A stretch of DNA of 19,144 bases from JBDRGC01 sp043818215 (GTDB taxonomy: Bacteria > Chloroflexota > Anaerolineae > Anaerolineales > UBA11858): positions 1 through 19,144 of the forward strand of contig JBDRGC010000482.1 in NCBI GenBank assembly GCA_043818215.1, read 5' to 3'. A model generated the notes under the pieces. The model did no database searches and was not told the origin of the DNA. It worked only from the letters and a program-made list of their open reading frames with translations. Every line of letters begins with the position of its first letter. The stretch's first letter is position 1. The translations under genes were made by a program, and so were the position numbers. Below are positions 1-8,733 of this stretch, piece by piece.

Positions 1-1088
1 CCACCCCCCACCACCTGGATACCCAAGGGCCTCAAAGCATCCTCAAGCTGTTTCCTGATCCTTTGCTTGATTTCCTCGCGGGGATTTCCTGGAGCGCATA
101 ACTGGTCACATGTATAATCCAGGATTATTTTTTTGATAATAGGAGGAGCAATGGTCTTAGGGAGAAGGTCGTCCCAATCTATCTTCTTCAGTTCTTCGTG
201 TATCCTTCCCGTTTCGTCTTGGTCCCACTTATGTCCCTGCGGTTGTTGATACACTGCCCGGAAAACCGATTCTTTGTTATAAGGATATGACTCTTTCCAA
301 CCAGGCTGCCGCCTTCCCGAATCAATCTTGCACGGCCAAAAACTGAAAATTTTTATAGGAATGCCATCTTGGGTTTCTGCTTGAACGGTGAATGCTCGCA
401 ACTGAGGGCGCAGGTCCACAACCGCTTGAATTTCTTCATATTTGCCGGTGAAGGTTAATCCCGGCGATTGTACCAGGTTGGACTTTAAGCGCGTGGTTGT
501 GACAACCAAATGATCACAACTAGTAAGGACAATACCCGGCCCGGATAAATATCTAGAATAAGGATTACCATCTACCCTCGGTATTGGTTTTTCTTCCTTC
601 TTCCAATCTTGGATAATGAAGTATGGGAAATTTGTACCCAAGGTAAAAGTCAAGAGGCTGCGGAAGGCTTGCATACGCTGCTCTGCACCTTTCACAGGGA
701 GAATTGAGCCAGAAAATAAAAATAACCCGCCCCATAATATGACGAAGGCGGGCAGAGCTATGGCTATTAATCCAAACCAGGTTTTATTGAGATAAACTAG
801 AGCGCCGATGGCCGCGTACCAAAGCCATAAGACTCCTATACTTTTTACCCCGCTTGATTGGAAGATATTCTTGCCCCCCCAGATCGCTATTATCTCAACC
901 ACCAATACAGCTGCTAGCGCGGCTGGCCATCCCCAAAGCAAGCCTGCAGCAATGCAGACCACAGAGAAAAAAGCCGCTGGCGCTCCCAACATGACCACCC
1001 CAAATCGATCCAAACGAGAACCTATCCAGGCGGCCATGATGGTGGCTGCGAGGGCCAATGCTGCTAATTGTGGCAAAGCTTCTTCCAT
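1..1088 (-). CDS. SPFH/Band 7-like membrane protein (partial, 3' end outside window)
   Basis: The reverse strand is open from an ATG at 1088 to the left edge (362 codons, no stop), so the C-terminus is missing. Residues about 5-125 are very hydrophobic, with roughly four membrane segments, the last reading PAFVILWGGLFLFSG. A soluble part follows with the SPFH pattern: a 'GPGIVLTSCDHLVV' strand, 'SPGLTFTGKYEEIQAVVDLR', then 'AETQDGIPIKIFSF'. Near the edge is LEDALRPLGIQV, typical of the end of the SPFH fold. In known families this domain forms membrane-associated oligomers (stomatin/prohibitin/flotillin-like); the role here is unknown. No strong Shine-Dalgarno is visible, only AGAGAG about 7 bases before the ATG, next to a ten-base homopolymer. 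It is separated from the signalling cluster by 216 bp and need not belong to it. Family call is from motif memory. Confidence 0.68.
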   Translation of the reverse strand, partial: MEEALPQLAALALAATIMAAWIGSRLDRFGVVMLGAPAAFFSVVCIAAGLLWGWPAALAAVLVVEIIAIWGGKNIFQSSGVKSIGVLWLWYAAIGALVYLNKTWFGLIAIALPAFVILWGGLFLFSGSILPVKGAEQRMQAFRSLLTFTLGTNFPYFIIQDWKKEEKPIPRVDGNPYSRYLSGPGIVLTSCDHLVVTTTRLKSNLVQSPGLTFTGKYEEIQAVVDLRPQLRAFTVQAETQDGIPIKIFSFWPCKIDSGRRQPGWKESYPYNKESVFRAVYQQPQGHKWDQDETGRIHEELKKIDWDDLLPKTIAPPIIKKIILDYTCDQLCAPGNPREEIKQRIRKQLEDALRPLGIQVVGG

Positions 1089-1304
1089 TCTATGACTCTC
1101 TGGGGGGGGGGTAGGCTTTATGCAATGGTTGGGTTCGTTTTGTATTTCTGAGGCAGGATGTTAGGGGTTAGGGGTTAAGGGACTGCGGGGAAGTGGTTTT
1201 GTAGATGTTGTGGTTGGGGGATTTGATGGTCAAGTGAGCTGATGTCCGGGTAGTCACGGGAAAGTAAGACTCCTCCTGGCGGGTTGGTTAAGAGGGGCTT
1301 TCTT
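1089..1304. other. Intergenic stretch with G10 run and TTAGGGG-type repeats
   Basis: No gene is visible. It holds a run of ten G (1102-1111) just upstream of the SPFH-like start, and a short TTAGGGG-type tandem repeat (1161-1181). No convincing terminator hairpin was found for the CHAT gene that ends at 1305. Confidence 0.5.
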
Positions 1305-2789
1305 TCAAGATTGATGTATCAATATCGGTGACAACCAAGTCGGGTCATTGCGATTAACTGCTAACTCGCACCTTGCTTGCCAAAGAGCAATTTCTAGGCT
1401 GCCTTGTTTTAGTAACGAACCATAAAAAGCACAAGCTAGTTTTTTAGCACCGGTGTCAGATGCTGGCCACCGATAACCGAGAACTGACGGTACCCCAGAT
1501 TGAACAATCGCATCAGCTAAACCAAGAAAATCATCATCTAACCGTTCAACATCTATGCCAGTAGTTGCTCCATAACAACTGCTTAAATACACGAAACGCA
1601 CTTTAGATTCTCTCAATAACAATGTTATCTCAGCAGCTGTCATTTGTAAAACTTCCCCTTGTTTATCTTTGTCTTCCCAAAAGAAAATACTACTTTCTTC
1701 AGGAGATTCTGTCTGATAATAGCCATGACCAGCATAGTGAACAATATCGTAATCACAGTTTCGAAGTTTCTCTCTTACAGCTTCATAGGTAGCGTTTCTT
1801 GTATTAATGGTATCAACTTCCACAGGGAAAAACTCTTGAGTGTTCAAAAACATTTGGAGTTCTCTTATTTCTGCATCAACACCGCCTATAAATGGTAATG
1901 TATTTGACGAAATCAATAAAATTCGAAGTTTAGGCAAAACAGCCAAAATTTGAGGGGAAATTGCATAATGTCTCGGAGCGGCGTTAAAAACAAAGCGAGA
2001 TAATGGGTGTTGAAGCACCAAATATTCTTCGGGTTGATCTGATCGAATGAACTCTAATGGTAAGTTGACAAGCTCTCTCGATGTTTCAAATTGCAAAGTT
2101 AGTATTTTGCTTTTTGTGCGTGCCTCTAAATACAAACCTTTTAAATCATAATGTTTGTCAAATATATCGCAATATAGATCATCTCCTATATCTGCTACTA
2201 GGAAACGCCGGTTCTTCTGATCTTTCTGTGCCATTTCTGTTTTTCTAGCGTAATCGACTTTCTTTATCTGTAAAACCTCCGGTGTTGATATTGAATATAC
2301 ATGACGTCCTCTTGACCTTGCCATCAACGGCCGACCTTGTATCAGCGATATTGAAAGCTTAGACGAATCACTCGAGTCCTGTAAACCAAGCTGTTTTTCT
2401 TTTTGTTGTGTTTCCTGAGTTTCTTCTAAGGTTTTTTGAAGTAGATCAAACCAATTGGGATTACTTTTATCAATGAAATCGATAACTCCATGATATCTAA
2501 CTGCACGTACAACTTGGTCAGCTCTTACATACTTAGTGAGTAATATAACCTGCGTTTTCGGCTTCAAGCTGCGAATTGCCAGTGCCAGACTTAAACCGCT
2601 TTGATCTTCAGGAGAATCTCCATGTAATCTAACATCTACAATAGCAACTTGAAAATCGGTTTGAGTGAGTTGTACCAGTGCCTCACCTTCATTGCTCGCC
2701 AACTCAGCTTCGCAATTTATCCTCACCAACCGATCTTTTATTTTCTGTCGCCAATCAGAATTATCATCTACAACCAACACCTTGAGCAT
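1305..2789 (-). CDS. Response-regulator receiver fused to CHAT protease domain
   Basis: A 494-residue soluble two-domain protein. Residues 1-115 are a complete receiver: acidic pair D8/D9, phospho-acceptor D52 (VAIVDVRL), T85 (VILLT) and K108 (FIDK). A polar linker (about 115-160) leads to a CHAT domain in the C-terminal half. It contains LTLQFETSRELVNLPLEF, LRILLISS, the His motif HYAGHG (H355 before the last Gly is the expected catalytic His) and the Cys motif YLSSCYG (C405), and ends in 'SGVPSVLGYRWPASD'. CHAT is a caspase/separase-fold Cys protease family found in bacterial cell-death and defence proteins. Here phosphorylation of D52 would be the natural switch; that is inference. GGGAGA lies 6 bases before the ATG. 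It is the last gene of the signalling cluster, 221 bp after the 3011-3448 receiver. No DNA-binding output domain is present. Confidence 0.9.
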   Translation of the reverse strand: MLKVLVVDDNSDWRQKIKDRLVRINCEAELASNEGEALVQLTQTDFQVAIVDVRLHGDSPEDQSGLSLALAIRSLKPKTQVILLTKYVRADQVVRAVRYHGVIDFIDKSNPNWFDLLQKTLEETQETQQKEKQLGLQDSSDSSKLSISLIQGRPLMARSRGRHVYSISTPEVLQIKKVDYARKTEMAQKDQKNRRFLVADIGDDLYCDIFDKHYDLKGLYLEARTKSKILTLQFETSRELVNLPLEFIRSDQPEEYLVLQHPLSRFVFNAAPRHYAISPQILAVLPKLRILLISSNTLPFIGGVDAEIRELQMFLNTQEFFPVEVDTINTRNATYEAVREKLRNCDYDIVHYAGHGYYQTESPEESSIFFWEDKDKQGEVLQMTAAEITLLLRESKVRFVYLSSCYGATTGIDVERLDDDFLGLADAIVQSGVPSVLGYRWPASDTGAKKLACAFYGSLLKQGSLEIALWQARCELAVNRNDPTWLSPILIHQS

Positions 2790-2810
2790 TATTTTCTCCC
2801 ATTCTGTAAA

Positions 2811-2987
2811 AACTCTCCCTTGGTAGAATTAATGAGTATTTTCCACTTATGGTGAAATCAGGTGATGGGAAGCGGACAAGCACGGATAAACGCGGATAAA
2901 AGAAGAAAAATCCGCGTTTATCCGCATCCAATTCCGGTTGCACCACCACATGTGGAAAATACCCGTATTAATACACAAGGGAGAGTT
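2811..2987. repeat. 177-bp imperfect palindromic element between receiver and receiver-CHAT genes
   Basis: Three nested inverted repeats share one centre: a perfect 12-bp outer pair (2811-2822 with 2976-2987, AACTCTCCCTTG), a perfect 11-bp pair (2836-2846 with 2952-2962, GTATTTTCCAC), and a perfect 15-bp inner hairpin (2883-2897 with 2910-2924) around the purine loop AAAAGAAGAAAA. The arms between are also partly complementary. It may be a MITE-like palindromic repeat or a transcribed RNA structure controlling the downstream CHAT gene. Related CGGATAA/CACGGAT words recur at 12408-12441. Confidence 0.8.
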
Positions 2988-3010
2988 CTTGATATTTTTT
3001 CCCACAGGAA

Positions 3011-3448
3011 TTACTTTTGATATTTATTCTCGATAATCTCGCCTCGCCGATCAAAAGCCTTCTTGGCGGCACTAAGTACAGTATCTTTAAATTCTTGTGG
3101 AGAAAACCGTTGCTTTTCTATAAAATCCACAACTTGATGATCCCTGAATGCCTCTCGCATTCTTTCTTTTGTAGCATAGCCCGTTAATACTATTGATTGG
3201 GTTCCATTAATCTCAGCTATCTCATCGAGTTTATTGAGCAATTTCATACCTTGTTCGTTAGTCTCATCCCAATCTACAAGCCGAATATCAACAATAGCAA
3301 CATCGAAAGGATCATTATCTAATAATTCAATTGCTGTTTGATAATCATCCGCCTCTTTGAGGTTATATTCGCCTGTTTCGACAAGGTAACCTACAATTTT
3401 GGAACGCCAATCGGGGGTATCCTCTATAACCAAAACATTATAAGACAT
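3011..3448 (-). CDS. Stand-alone receiver domain protein (CheY-like)
   Basis: A 145-residue single-domain receiver with all conserved positions: acidic pair E9/D10, phospho-acceptor D54 (VAIVDIRL), T89 (SIVLTGYA) and K112 (FIEK). It shares a characteristic 'DW' shortly after the acidic pair (EDTPDWRSKI) with the other two receivers of the cluster, so the three are paralogs. With no output domain it probably carries phosphate between the multi-GAF kinase and a partner or acts by protein contact; the receiver-CHAT protein next in line is the obvious candidate, but this is inference. GGAG lies about 8 bases before the ATG. It follows the 3571-3951 receiver after a 122-bp gap with two hairpins. 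Confidence 0.92.
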   Translation of the reverse strand: MSYNVLVIEDTPDWRSKIVGYLVETGEYNLKEADDYQTAIELLDNDPFDVAIVDIRLVDWDETNEQGMKLLNKLDEIAEINGTQSIVLTGYATKERMREAFRDHQVVDFIEKQRFSPQEFKDTVLSAAKKAFDRRGEIIENKYQK

Positions 3449-3460
3449 CTCTTTTCTCCT

Positions 3461-3529
3461 ATGAAACCCCTATCTGAGTGAGCCACCGCCGGGGTTTCAT
3501 TTGGGGCGTGTGACGGAAAAATGCCGTCA
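3461..3529. promoter_or_regulatory. Two hairpins between the two stand-alone receiver genes
   Basis: A perfect 10-bp inverted repeat (3461-3470 with 3491-3500, ATGAAACCCC/GGGGTTTCAT) and a 6-bp one (3511-3516 with 3524-3529, TGACGG/CCGTCA, 7-base loop). The first abuts the ribosome-binding site of the 3011-3448 gene, so it could affect its translation or mRNA processing. There is no T-run, so a simple terminator is not supported. Confidence 0.45.
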
Positions 3530-3570
3530 TAAGCGGCTCCTTTCATAGTTCGATTTCTGGTGAAATACAA

Positions 3571-3951
3571 TTACCGCGTTGTTTCCTGTATTAATTTTAA
3601 TATTTCTTCAGGTTCATCAAATTTCGTTAAACAATCATAAACCCCCAACTTGAAAATTTTGCGCATTTTTTGTAATGTTGGCTCAGTATTGAAGAGAATA
3701 ACTACCCGGCGGCGGCGATCTGGCTCAATCCATATTAAATCTTGAAGATCTTGTTTAGAACTCTCCGCCTGAAGTTGATCAGTTACGATGAGATCAAAAG
3801 CATTGCCTTCTGCTAAAATCACTTTTTGAGCATCTGCTAAATTTCGCGCCCGGCTTACTGCATATTCATTATCTTCTAAAGCACTCTTGATCGTTGACAA
3901 CCAATCATCTCTAGCATCAATTATTAGTATCCGTTTTCTTGGGGCATCCAT
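3571..3951 (-). CDS. Atypical stand-alone receiver domain protein
   Basis: A 126-residue receiver-fold protein. The presumed phospho-acceptor D58 (LIVTDQL) and the conserved Lys K110 (CLTK) are present. However, only one of the two N-terminal acidic residues is kept (IIDARDDW: D12 present, A13 where the second would be), and the usual Thr/Ser at the end of strand 4 appears replaced (VVILFNTE, N88 at that position). It may therefore be weakly phosphorylated or a pseudo-receiver acting as adaptor. It shares the 'DDW' signature with its two neighbours. Its ATG overlaps the stop codon of the kinase (TAATG, 1-base overlap), so the two are translationally coupled and probably made in matched amounts. 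That supports a direct kinase-receiver partnership. Confidence 0.87.
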   Translation of the reverse strand: MDAPRKRILIIDARDDWLSTIKSALEDNEYAVSRARNLADAQKVILAEGNAFDLIVTDQLQAESSKQDLQDLIWIEPDRRRRVVILFNTEPTLQKMRKIFKLGVYDCLTKFDEPEEILKLIQETTR

Positions 3952-6900
3952 TACTTCACCTCCAATGGTAAATATATCCGAAACGTAGCCCCTTGTCCAG
4001 GAATACTTTCAATTGTAATTTCCCCATCCTGCCATGTCAAGAACGTTCTTGCCCACCACAATCCAAATCCTTTGCTTACCCCTTGATCACAAGTTCCTTT
4101 TTTAGCATTTGTATAAAATAGATCAAATAATCTTTCCTGTTCGTTTAATGAAACCCCTGGTCCCGAATCTTTGAACCACAGTTCAACATGCGATACATCA
4201 ATCTTTTGACTTCCAATTTCAAGGGATTTGGTTTCAGCTGTTTCCATTGCTACAACTGCATTAGTAATTAACTCCACAAATACATCAACAATTAATCGGT
4301 TTGTGTATACTTTCGGCAACCCACTAGCCAAAACTAAATCTATGTTCACATCTTCAGGAACCACAACAAACTTTAAAGCATCTTCAAGGAGGCCGTTAAT
4401 ATTGAAACTTGTGAGGTTTTTTGCTCCCGATGGCTTTTGTAACTCTTGAGCCAACTCTAGAATATACCTCGCATTACGTTCAATCATGTCTAATTGTTCT
4501 TCAACGTAAGAATCTGTGGTTCCCAATCGATCTTTGATATCAGTAACACAGAGAGGCAATAGAGCTATAGTATTGTTGATCCTATGAGCAATTCCGTCGG
4601 CTGCATAGCCCAGATAGGCATATTTCTCAGCAACGGTTCTTCGATCTTGTTCTTCACGTAAAGTTTCAACGTGACGGGCATTCTGAATGGCAACTGCTGC
4701 TTGATTGGCAAATGTTGTAAGTAATTCCTGATCTTGTTTGTCCAACCCCCCGACTTCGCGATGTTCAACATTAAGTACACCAATTAGCCTTCCATCAACA
4801 AACAAAGGCACTGCAAGCTCGGAGCAAGTTTCACTCAAATATTCCAGATACCGGTCATCTTCTGTAACATTACGAACTAAAAGCGATTTTCTATGTTCAG
4901 CTACCCACCCAGTGATTCCACGCCCCACTGGAATACGGATGAAGGTTTCGTCAATTGGCTTTTCTTCCGGTGGATGTACAAAACTTAAAACTAATTCATC
5001 CTCCGCATCATCTATGATCTGTATTGTACTGTAGTGTGCATCTGTAAGTTGAGCCGCTTTCTCTAGGATTAACGACCACACTCGTTCAGGATCAAGCGAT
5101 GCGGTCAATTCTTGACTGACTTCATTCAACGCTTTCAATCGGCCAGCCCAATTCTGTTCAGCGATAAACAAACGGGCATTCTCTAAAGCAATCGCCGCTA
5201 GGTCGGCCATAGTCTGAATCACCCACTGATTCTGCTCATCGAAAGCATACTCATGCTCCCAATCGTAAAGAGCGATCACCCCCAACACACGATCGCCTAA
5301 AACAAGGGGAACGCCCAACCAAGACAAAGCCACCTTGTCAAGAAATTCTGCATGACTAGGTTGTCCATACCAATTCGTAGACTTATCCAAAGTTTTATGC
5401 AGAATTGGCTCATGGGTCAAGATGATCTCTTCTGTCTTCCCCCGCTTCTCCATATCCGCTTCACGTGTAGCCCAACCCCCAATACCCACTTCTACCCGCT
5501 CGCCACCCTCCATCGCCAGACCAAAGCTGATCTGGTTGCTGTCCTCATCGTACAAAGCGATATACATATCTCGCGTGTCTGTCAATTTCTGAGCCTGCTT
5601 GTAGATTACCTCCAAGACTTCATCGCTCTCCATCTCTAAACTGGCGCTGAGTTCTCTTCCAACACTTGTCAAAGCATTCAAATCTTCTACGCGCCGCTCA
5701 AGTTCACGATTTACATCGTAAAACAAAGTGGCGTTGCTCAAGGCTATGGCAGCCTGACCAGCCATAGTTTGAATCACCTGAAGGTCTTGCTCATCGAAAG
5801 CATACTCATGCTCCCAATCGTAAAGAGCGATCACCCCCAACACACGATCGCCTAAAACAAGGGGAACACCCAGATAGGATGATTGTATCCTGTCAAGAAA
5901 CTCTGCATGACCAGGTTGTCCATACCAATTCGTAGACTTATCCAAATTATTATGCAGAATTGGCTCACGGGTCAAGATGATCTCTTCTGTCTTCCCCCGC
6001 TTCTCCATATCCGCTTCACGTGTAGCCCAACCCCCAATACCCACTTCTACCCGCTCACCACCCTCCATCGCCAGACCAAAGCTGATCTGGTTGCTGTCCT
6101 CATCGTACAAAGCGATATACATATCTCGCGTGTCTGTCAATTTCTGAGCCTGCTCGTAGATTACCTCCAAGACTTCATTTTTAGTAAGATGGATATCCCG
6201 CGTCAACTCCTGACCAATATAATTGAGAATGTCGAGATCTTTAACCCTCTGTTGAACATCCGCGTACATACGGGCATTACGAATAGCGATAGCGGCCTGA
6301 TTGGCAAATAGATCAATCAAGTCCCGCTGATCCTGAGCAAATGTTTGTGGAGTACGGTAGTTTGCAAACAATATCCCCATGACTTGATTATCCACCACCA
6401 ACTTGATCGCAGCCATTGACTTTATATCTTCACGGATTACAAACCGCTCATCAGGAGCATCCTCACGCACCTCAGTAAAAGGTTCAATCAAAGTTGTTTC
6501 CTTTTGAGCATCTATATTGAAGATAGGTTTTTCGCTCCCAAGGATACTGTAAACAACATCATCCTTATAGATTTTATCCTTTACGACAGTGGTATCGTTT
6601 CGATCGCCTGCCTGCACAGGAAGAGCGAATTCATCTCGGCTCTGAGTATATTGATAAAGGTCAACCAGATCAGCACCCAAAACCCTCTGCGCATTTTCAG
6701 CAATTTGAGTCAATATCTTACCCAGGCTTTCAGGTGCATCGGATATAGAAACCAAAGCCGGTGCAACTTCATGTAAGCTCTTTAAGGCTTCCGCCCTGGT
6801 TTTCGATTCTTTAAAAAGCCTTGCATTAGCGATCGCTATAGCAGCCTGACTGGCCAATATCGTGGCGAGATTCTCATCTTCTTCAGTGAAAGCATTTATC

Positions 6901-8714
6901 AGGTGGCTTTCCATGTTGAGTACCCCCACCAACTCGTCACCCACTAACAAGGGGACATCTAATTCAGATCGAGTATTACTAACATGTGCTTTATATCGCG
7001 TATCTTGGGTTACATCTCCCACCCTCACAGGTTCTTTTGAACGCGCCGCTGCCCCCATAAGTCCTTCATTTATAGAGATTCTCGTCCACTGTTGTTTGCC
7101 CTTAGCATACTGAAATACCAGTTCGTCGGTTTGCCGGTCAAACAATGCGATCAAACCTTCTTGGCCATGAAGAAGTTGTAAAGATTGGTCCAAGATAAAC
7201 TGCAATATCTCATCACTATCCAAGGATGATGCAATAGTTTGCGCTATCTTGGTCACCGCATCTCTTTGATAAGACAAATTTGCCCTGTAAATTGCAGTGG
7301 CAGCGTGATTGGCTAAAATTTGAACCAGTGACAGTTCATCCGGCGAAAAACGGCGGGGTTGTTTGAAACTGACATAAATGACCCCTACCGATTGGTTGCC
7401 AGTAATCAACGGCATTCCTAAATAAGCTTTGATGCCTTGATCACGAATGAATGTACTGACCTTTTCTTGATCTTCAACCTCATCAATATTTTCTACATAA
7501 GCTCTTTGCTTCCGCACAATTGCATTGGTCAATCCCCCGCGCGCCCGCGGTTTTTCCATATATTGCCTTAATTCTTCAGGATATACCGCGGCATGGTCTA
7601 AATCAAAAAATTCTTGTTTATGATGATCATAAAGATGAACTGTGGCAATATCAGCACCGACAACCAGGCATGCATTGCGTACAATTTCTTGCAAAATCGA
7701 GCGCACATCAGAAGCAAGCGTAAGACGAACACCCAAATCATGCAAGGCACTCAAAATTATGATGCGCTCCTCGTTTCGGATGGTTACAGCTATCAACCTC
7801 GAAAATGTACGTATCTCATCAATCTCGCGTTGCGAAAACTCTAAACGCCCATCACGGCGCAAAATACAAAGAACGCCAAGTTTATGATAATCAGATACGA
7901 CAGGAGTTAAATAGGCTCTTTCCCAAGGTAATGCATCCTCTGTGTTAAACAATTGCTTTGGATTTTGGGACAGGTTATCGATTTCACATTCATTGTCATT
8001 AAGAAATGAATCCACCACAAGATTTTCGCTATCTGAATGCAAATCAATTTCTGCACATTGAAGCAGCGACTGGTCAACACCTAAACCAACATTGACTTTA
8101 AGTTCTCCCTTTTGATCTTTCTGTGTCCATAAAATAACATCTACATCTCCGAGAACAGTTTGAATGTTTTTTAATACTTCTTGAAGACGACGATCTTTTC
8201 GTTGAAAATCGGTCTCTCTTCTAAGCGCTATTCGTAATTGGCGACCCTCTGGGGTTTTAAAAGTTGCGTAGATAAACTCCCCTAACGCCTCTGTAAACTC
8301 ACTGATCTTTTGTAATTCATCATCTGAAAATTGATGAGATTGACGATAATCCACAAAAACAGCGCCTATCACTTCATGAACACTAGGAACCAATAAAGGA
8401 AAGCCAACTGCTGACTTTATCTTTTCAAGATGGGTAAAAGGCCCAGTCATGTCAGGATGATGCTCAGCTTCACCGGCAATGATGGATTTTTGCTGGCGGA
8501 TTACTTTACCAACCACTCGGTCCATACTTGGAGCGCTTCGGCTAAACCGTTGTTTATCAAATAAATTTACACCAATCGGCAGATACAATCGTTCGCGCTC
8601 CGAATCATAAAGATGCATTGTGATCAGATCACAGCCTAAAGCATCTTTTAGCCCATTAAGTTTATGCTCTACTGTTTTTATTAGTTCTTCTTTGGTATGA
8701 ATTTCAGTTGACAT
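3951..8714 (-). CDS. Soluble histidine kinase with eight tandem GAF domains
   Basis: A 1587-residue protein without membrane segments. Eight GAF-like domains run in tandem at roughly 10-150, 170-315, 325-480, 490-640, 645-820, 830-1000, 1015-1185 and 1200-1350. The kinase core follows: H-box GIAHRINN with phospho-acceptor H1377, N-box ELITNAVVAM (about 1477), G1 DSGPG (about 1515) and G2 GFGLWW (about 1553). GAF domains bind small ligands (cyclic nucleotides, tetrapyrroles, others), so this is a cytoplasmic sensor kinase; the ligand is unknown. GAF6 and GAF7 are recent duplicates. The start is set at the ATG at 8714 because GAGGAAA sits just upstream; an in-frame GTG at 8726 would add four residues but has a poor ribosome site. 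It lies 19 bp after the AlaRS-like gene and is coupled to the receiver at 3571-3951. Confidence 0.93.
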   Translation of the reverse strand: MSTEIHTKEELIKTVEHKLNGLKDALGCDLITMHLYDSERERLYLPIGVNLFDKQRFSRSAPSMDRVVGKVIRQQKSIIAGEAEHHPDMTGPFTHLEKIKSAVGFPLLVPSVHEVIGAVFVDYRQSHQFSDDELQKISEFTEALGEFIYATFKTPEGRQLRIALRRETDFQRKDRRLQEVLKNIQTVLGDVDVILWTQKDQKGELKVNVGLGVDQSLLQCAEIDLHSDSENLVVDSFLNDNECEIDNLSQNPKQLFNTEDALPWERAYLTPVVSDYHKLGVLCILRRDGRLEFSQREIDEIRTFSRLIAVTIRNEERIIILSALHDLGVRLTLASDVRSILQEIVRNACLVVGADIATVHLYDHHKQEFFDLDHAAVYPEELRQYMEKPRARGGLTNAIVRKQRAYVENIDEVEDQEKVSTFIRDQGIKAYLGMPLITGNQSVGVIYVSFKQPRRFSPDELSLVQILANHAATAIYRANLSYQRDAVTKIAQTIASSLDSDEILQFILDQSLQLLHGQEGLIALFDRQTDELVFQYAKGKQQWTRISINEGLMGAAARSKEPVRVGDVTQDTRYKAHVSNTRSELDVPLLVGDELVGVLNMESHLINAFTEEDENLATILASQAAIAIANARLFKESKTRAEALKSLHEVAPALVSISDAPESLGKILTQIAENAQRVLGADLVDLYQYTQSRDEFALPVQAGDRNDTTVVKDKIYKDDVVYSILGSEKPIFNIDAQKETTLIEPFTEVREDAPDERFVIREDIKSMAAIKLVVDNQVMGILFANYRTPQTFAQDQRDLIDLFANQAAIAIRNARMYADVQQRVKDLDILNYIGQELTRDIHLTKNEVLEVIYEQAQKLTDTRDMYIALYDEDSNQISFGLAMEGGERVEVGIGGWATREADMEKRGKTEEIILTREPILHNNLDKSTNWYGQPGHAEFLDRIQSSYLGVPLVLGDRVLGVIALYDWEHEYAFDEQDLQVIQTMAGQAAIALSNATLFYDVNRELERRVEDLNALTSVGRELSASLEMESDEVLEVIYKQAQKLTDTRDMYIALYDEDSNQISFGLAMEGGERVEVGIGGWATREADMEKRGKTEEIILTHEPILHKTLDKSTNWYGQPSHAEFLDKVALSWLGVPLVLGDRVLGVIALYDWEHEYAFDEQNQWVIQTMADLAAIALENARLFIAEQNWAGRLKALNEVSQELTASLDPERVWSLILEKAAQLTDAHYSTIQIIDDAEDELVLSFVHPPEEKPIDETFIRIPVGRGITGWVAEHRKSLLVRNVTEDDRYLEYLSETCSELAVPLFVDGRLIGVLNVEHREVGGLDKQDQELLTTFANQAAVAIQNARHVETLREEQDRRTVAEKYAYLGYAADGIAHRINNTIALLPLCVTDIKDRLGTTDSYVEEQLDMIERNARYILELAQELQKPSGAKNLTSFNINGLLEDALKFVVVPEDVNIDLVLASGLPKVYTNRLIVDVFVELITNAVVAMETAETKSLEIGSQKIDVSHVELWFKDSGPGVSLNEQERLFDLFYTNAKKGTCDQGVSKGFGLWWARTFLTWQDGEITIESIPGQGATFRIYLPLEVK
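5233..5623 (-). repeat. Internal duplication in kinase gene, copy encoding GAF7
   Basis: This stretch is nearly identical to 5788-6178 at a constant offset of 555 bp (185 codons). Differences cluster in two short stretches (about 5320-5350 and 5388-5398). It encodes the GAF7 core, including DMYIALYDEDSNQISFGLAM, word for word the same in GAF6. Confidence 0.9.
5788..6178 (-). repeat. Internal duplication in kinase gene, copy encoding GAF6
   Basis: Partner of 5233-5623. The near-identity at DNA level, including synonymous sites, indicates recent duplication or ongoing gene conversion, in contrast to the other six GAF domains, which are strongly diverged. Confidence 0.9.
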
Positions 8715-8733
8715 TGCTTTCCTCACATTTATC

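Noticed and set aside
2764..2949. A 61-codon reading frame over the palindromic element
   Set aside because: It is explained by the inverted repeat; it is low in protein-like character and overlaps the ribosome site of the CHAT gene.
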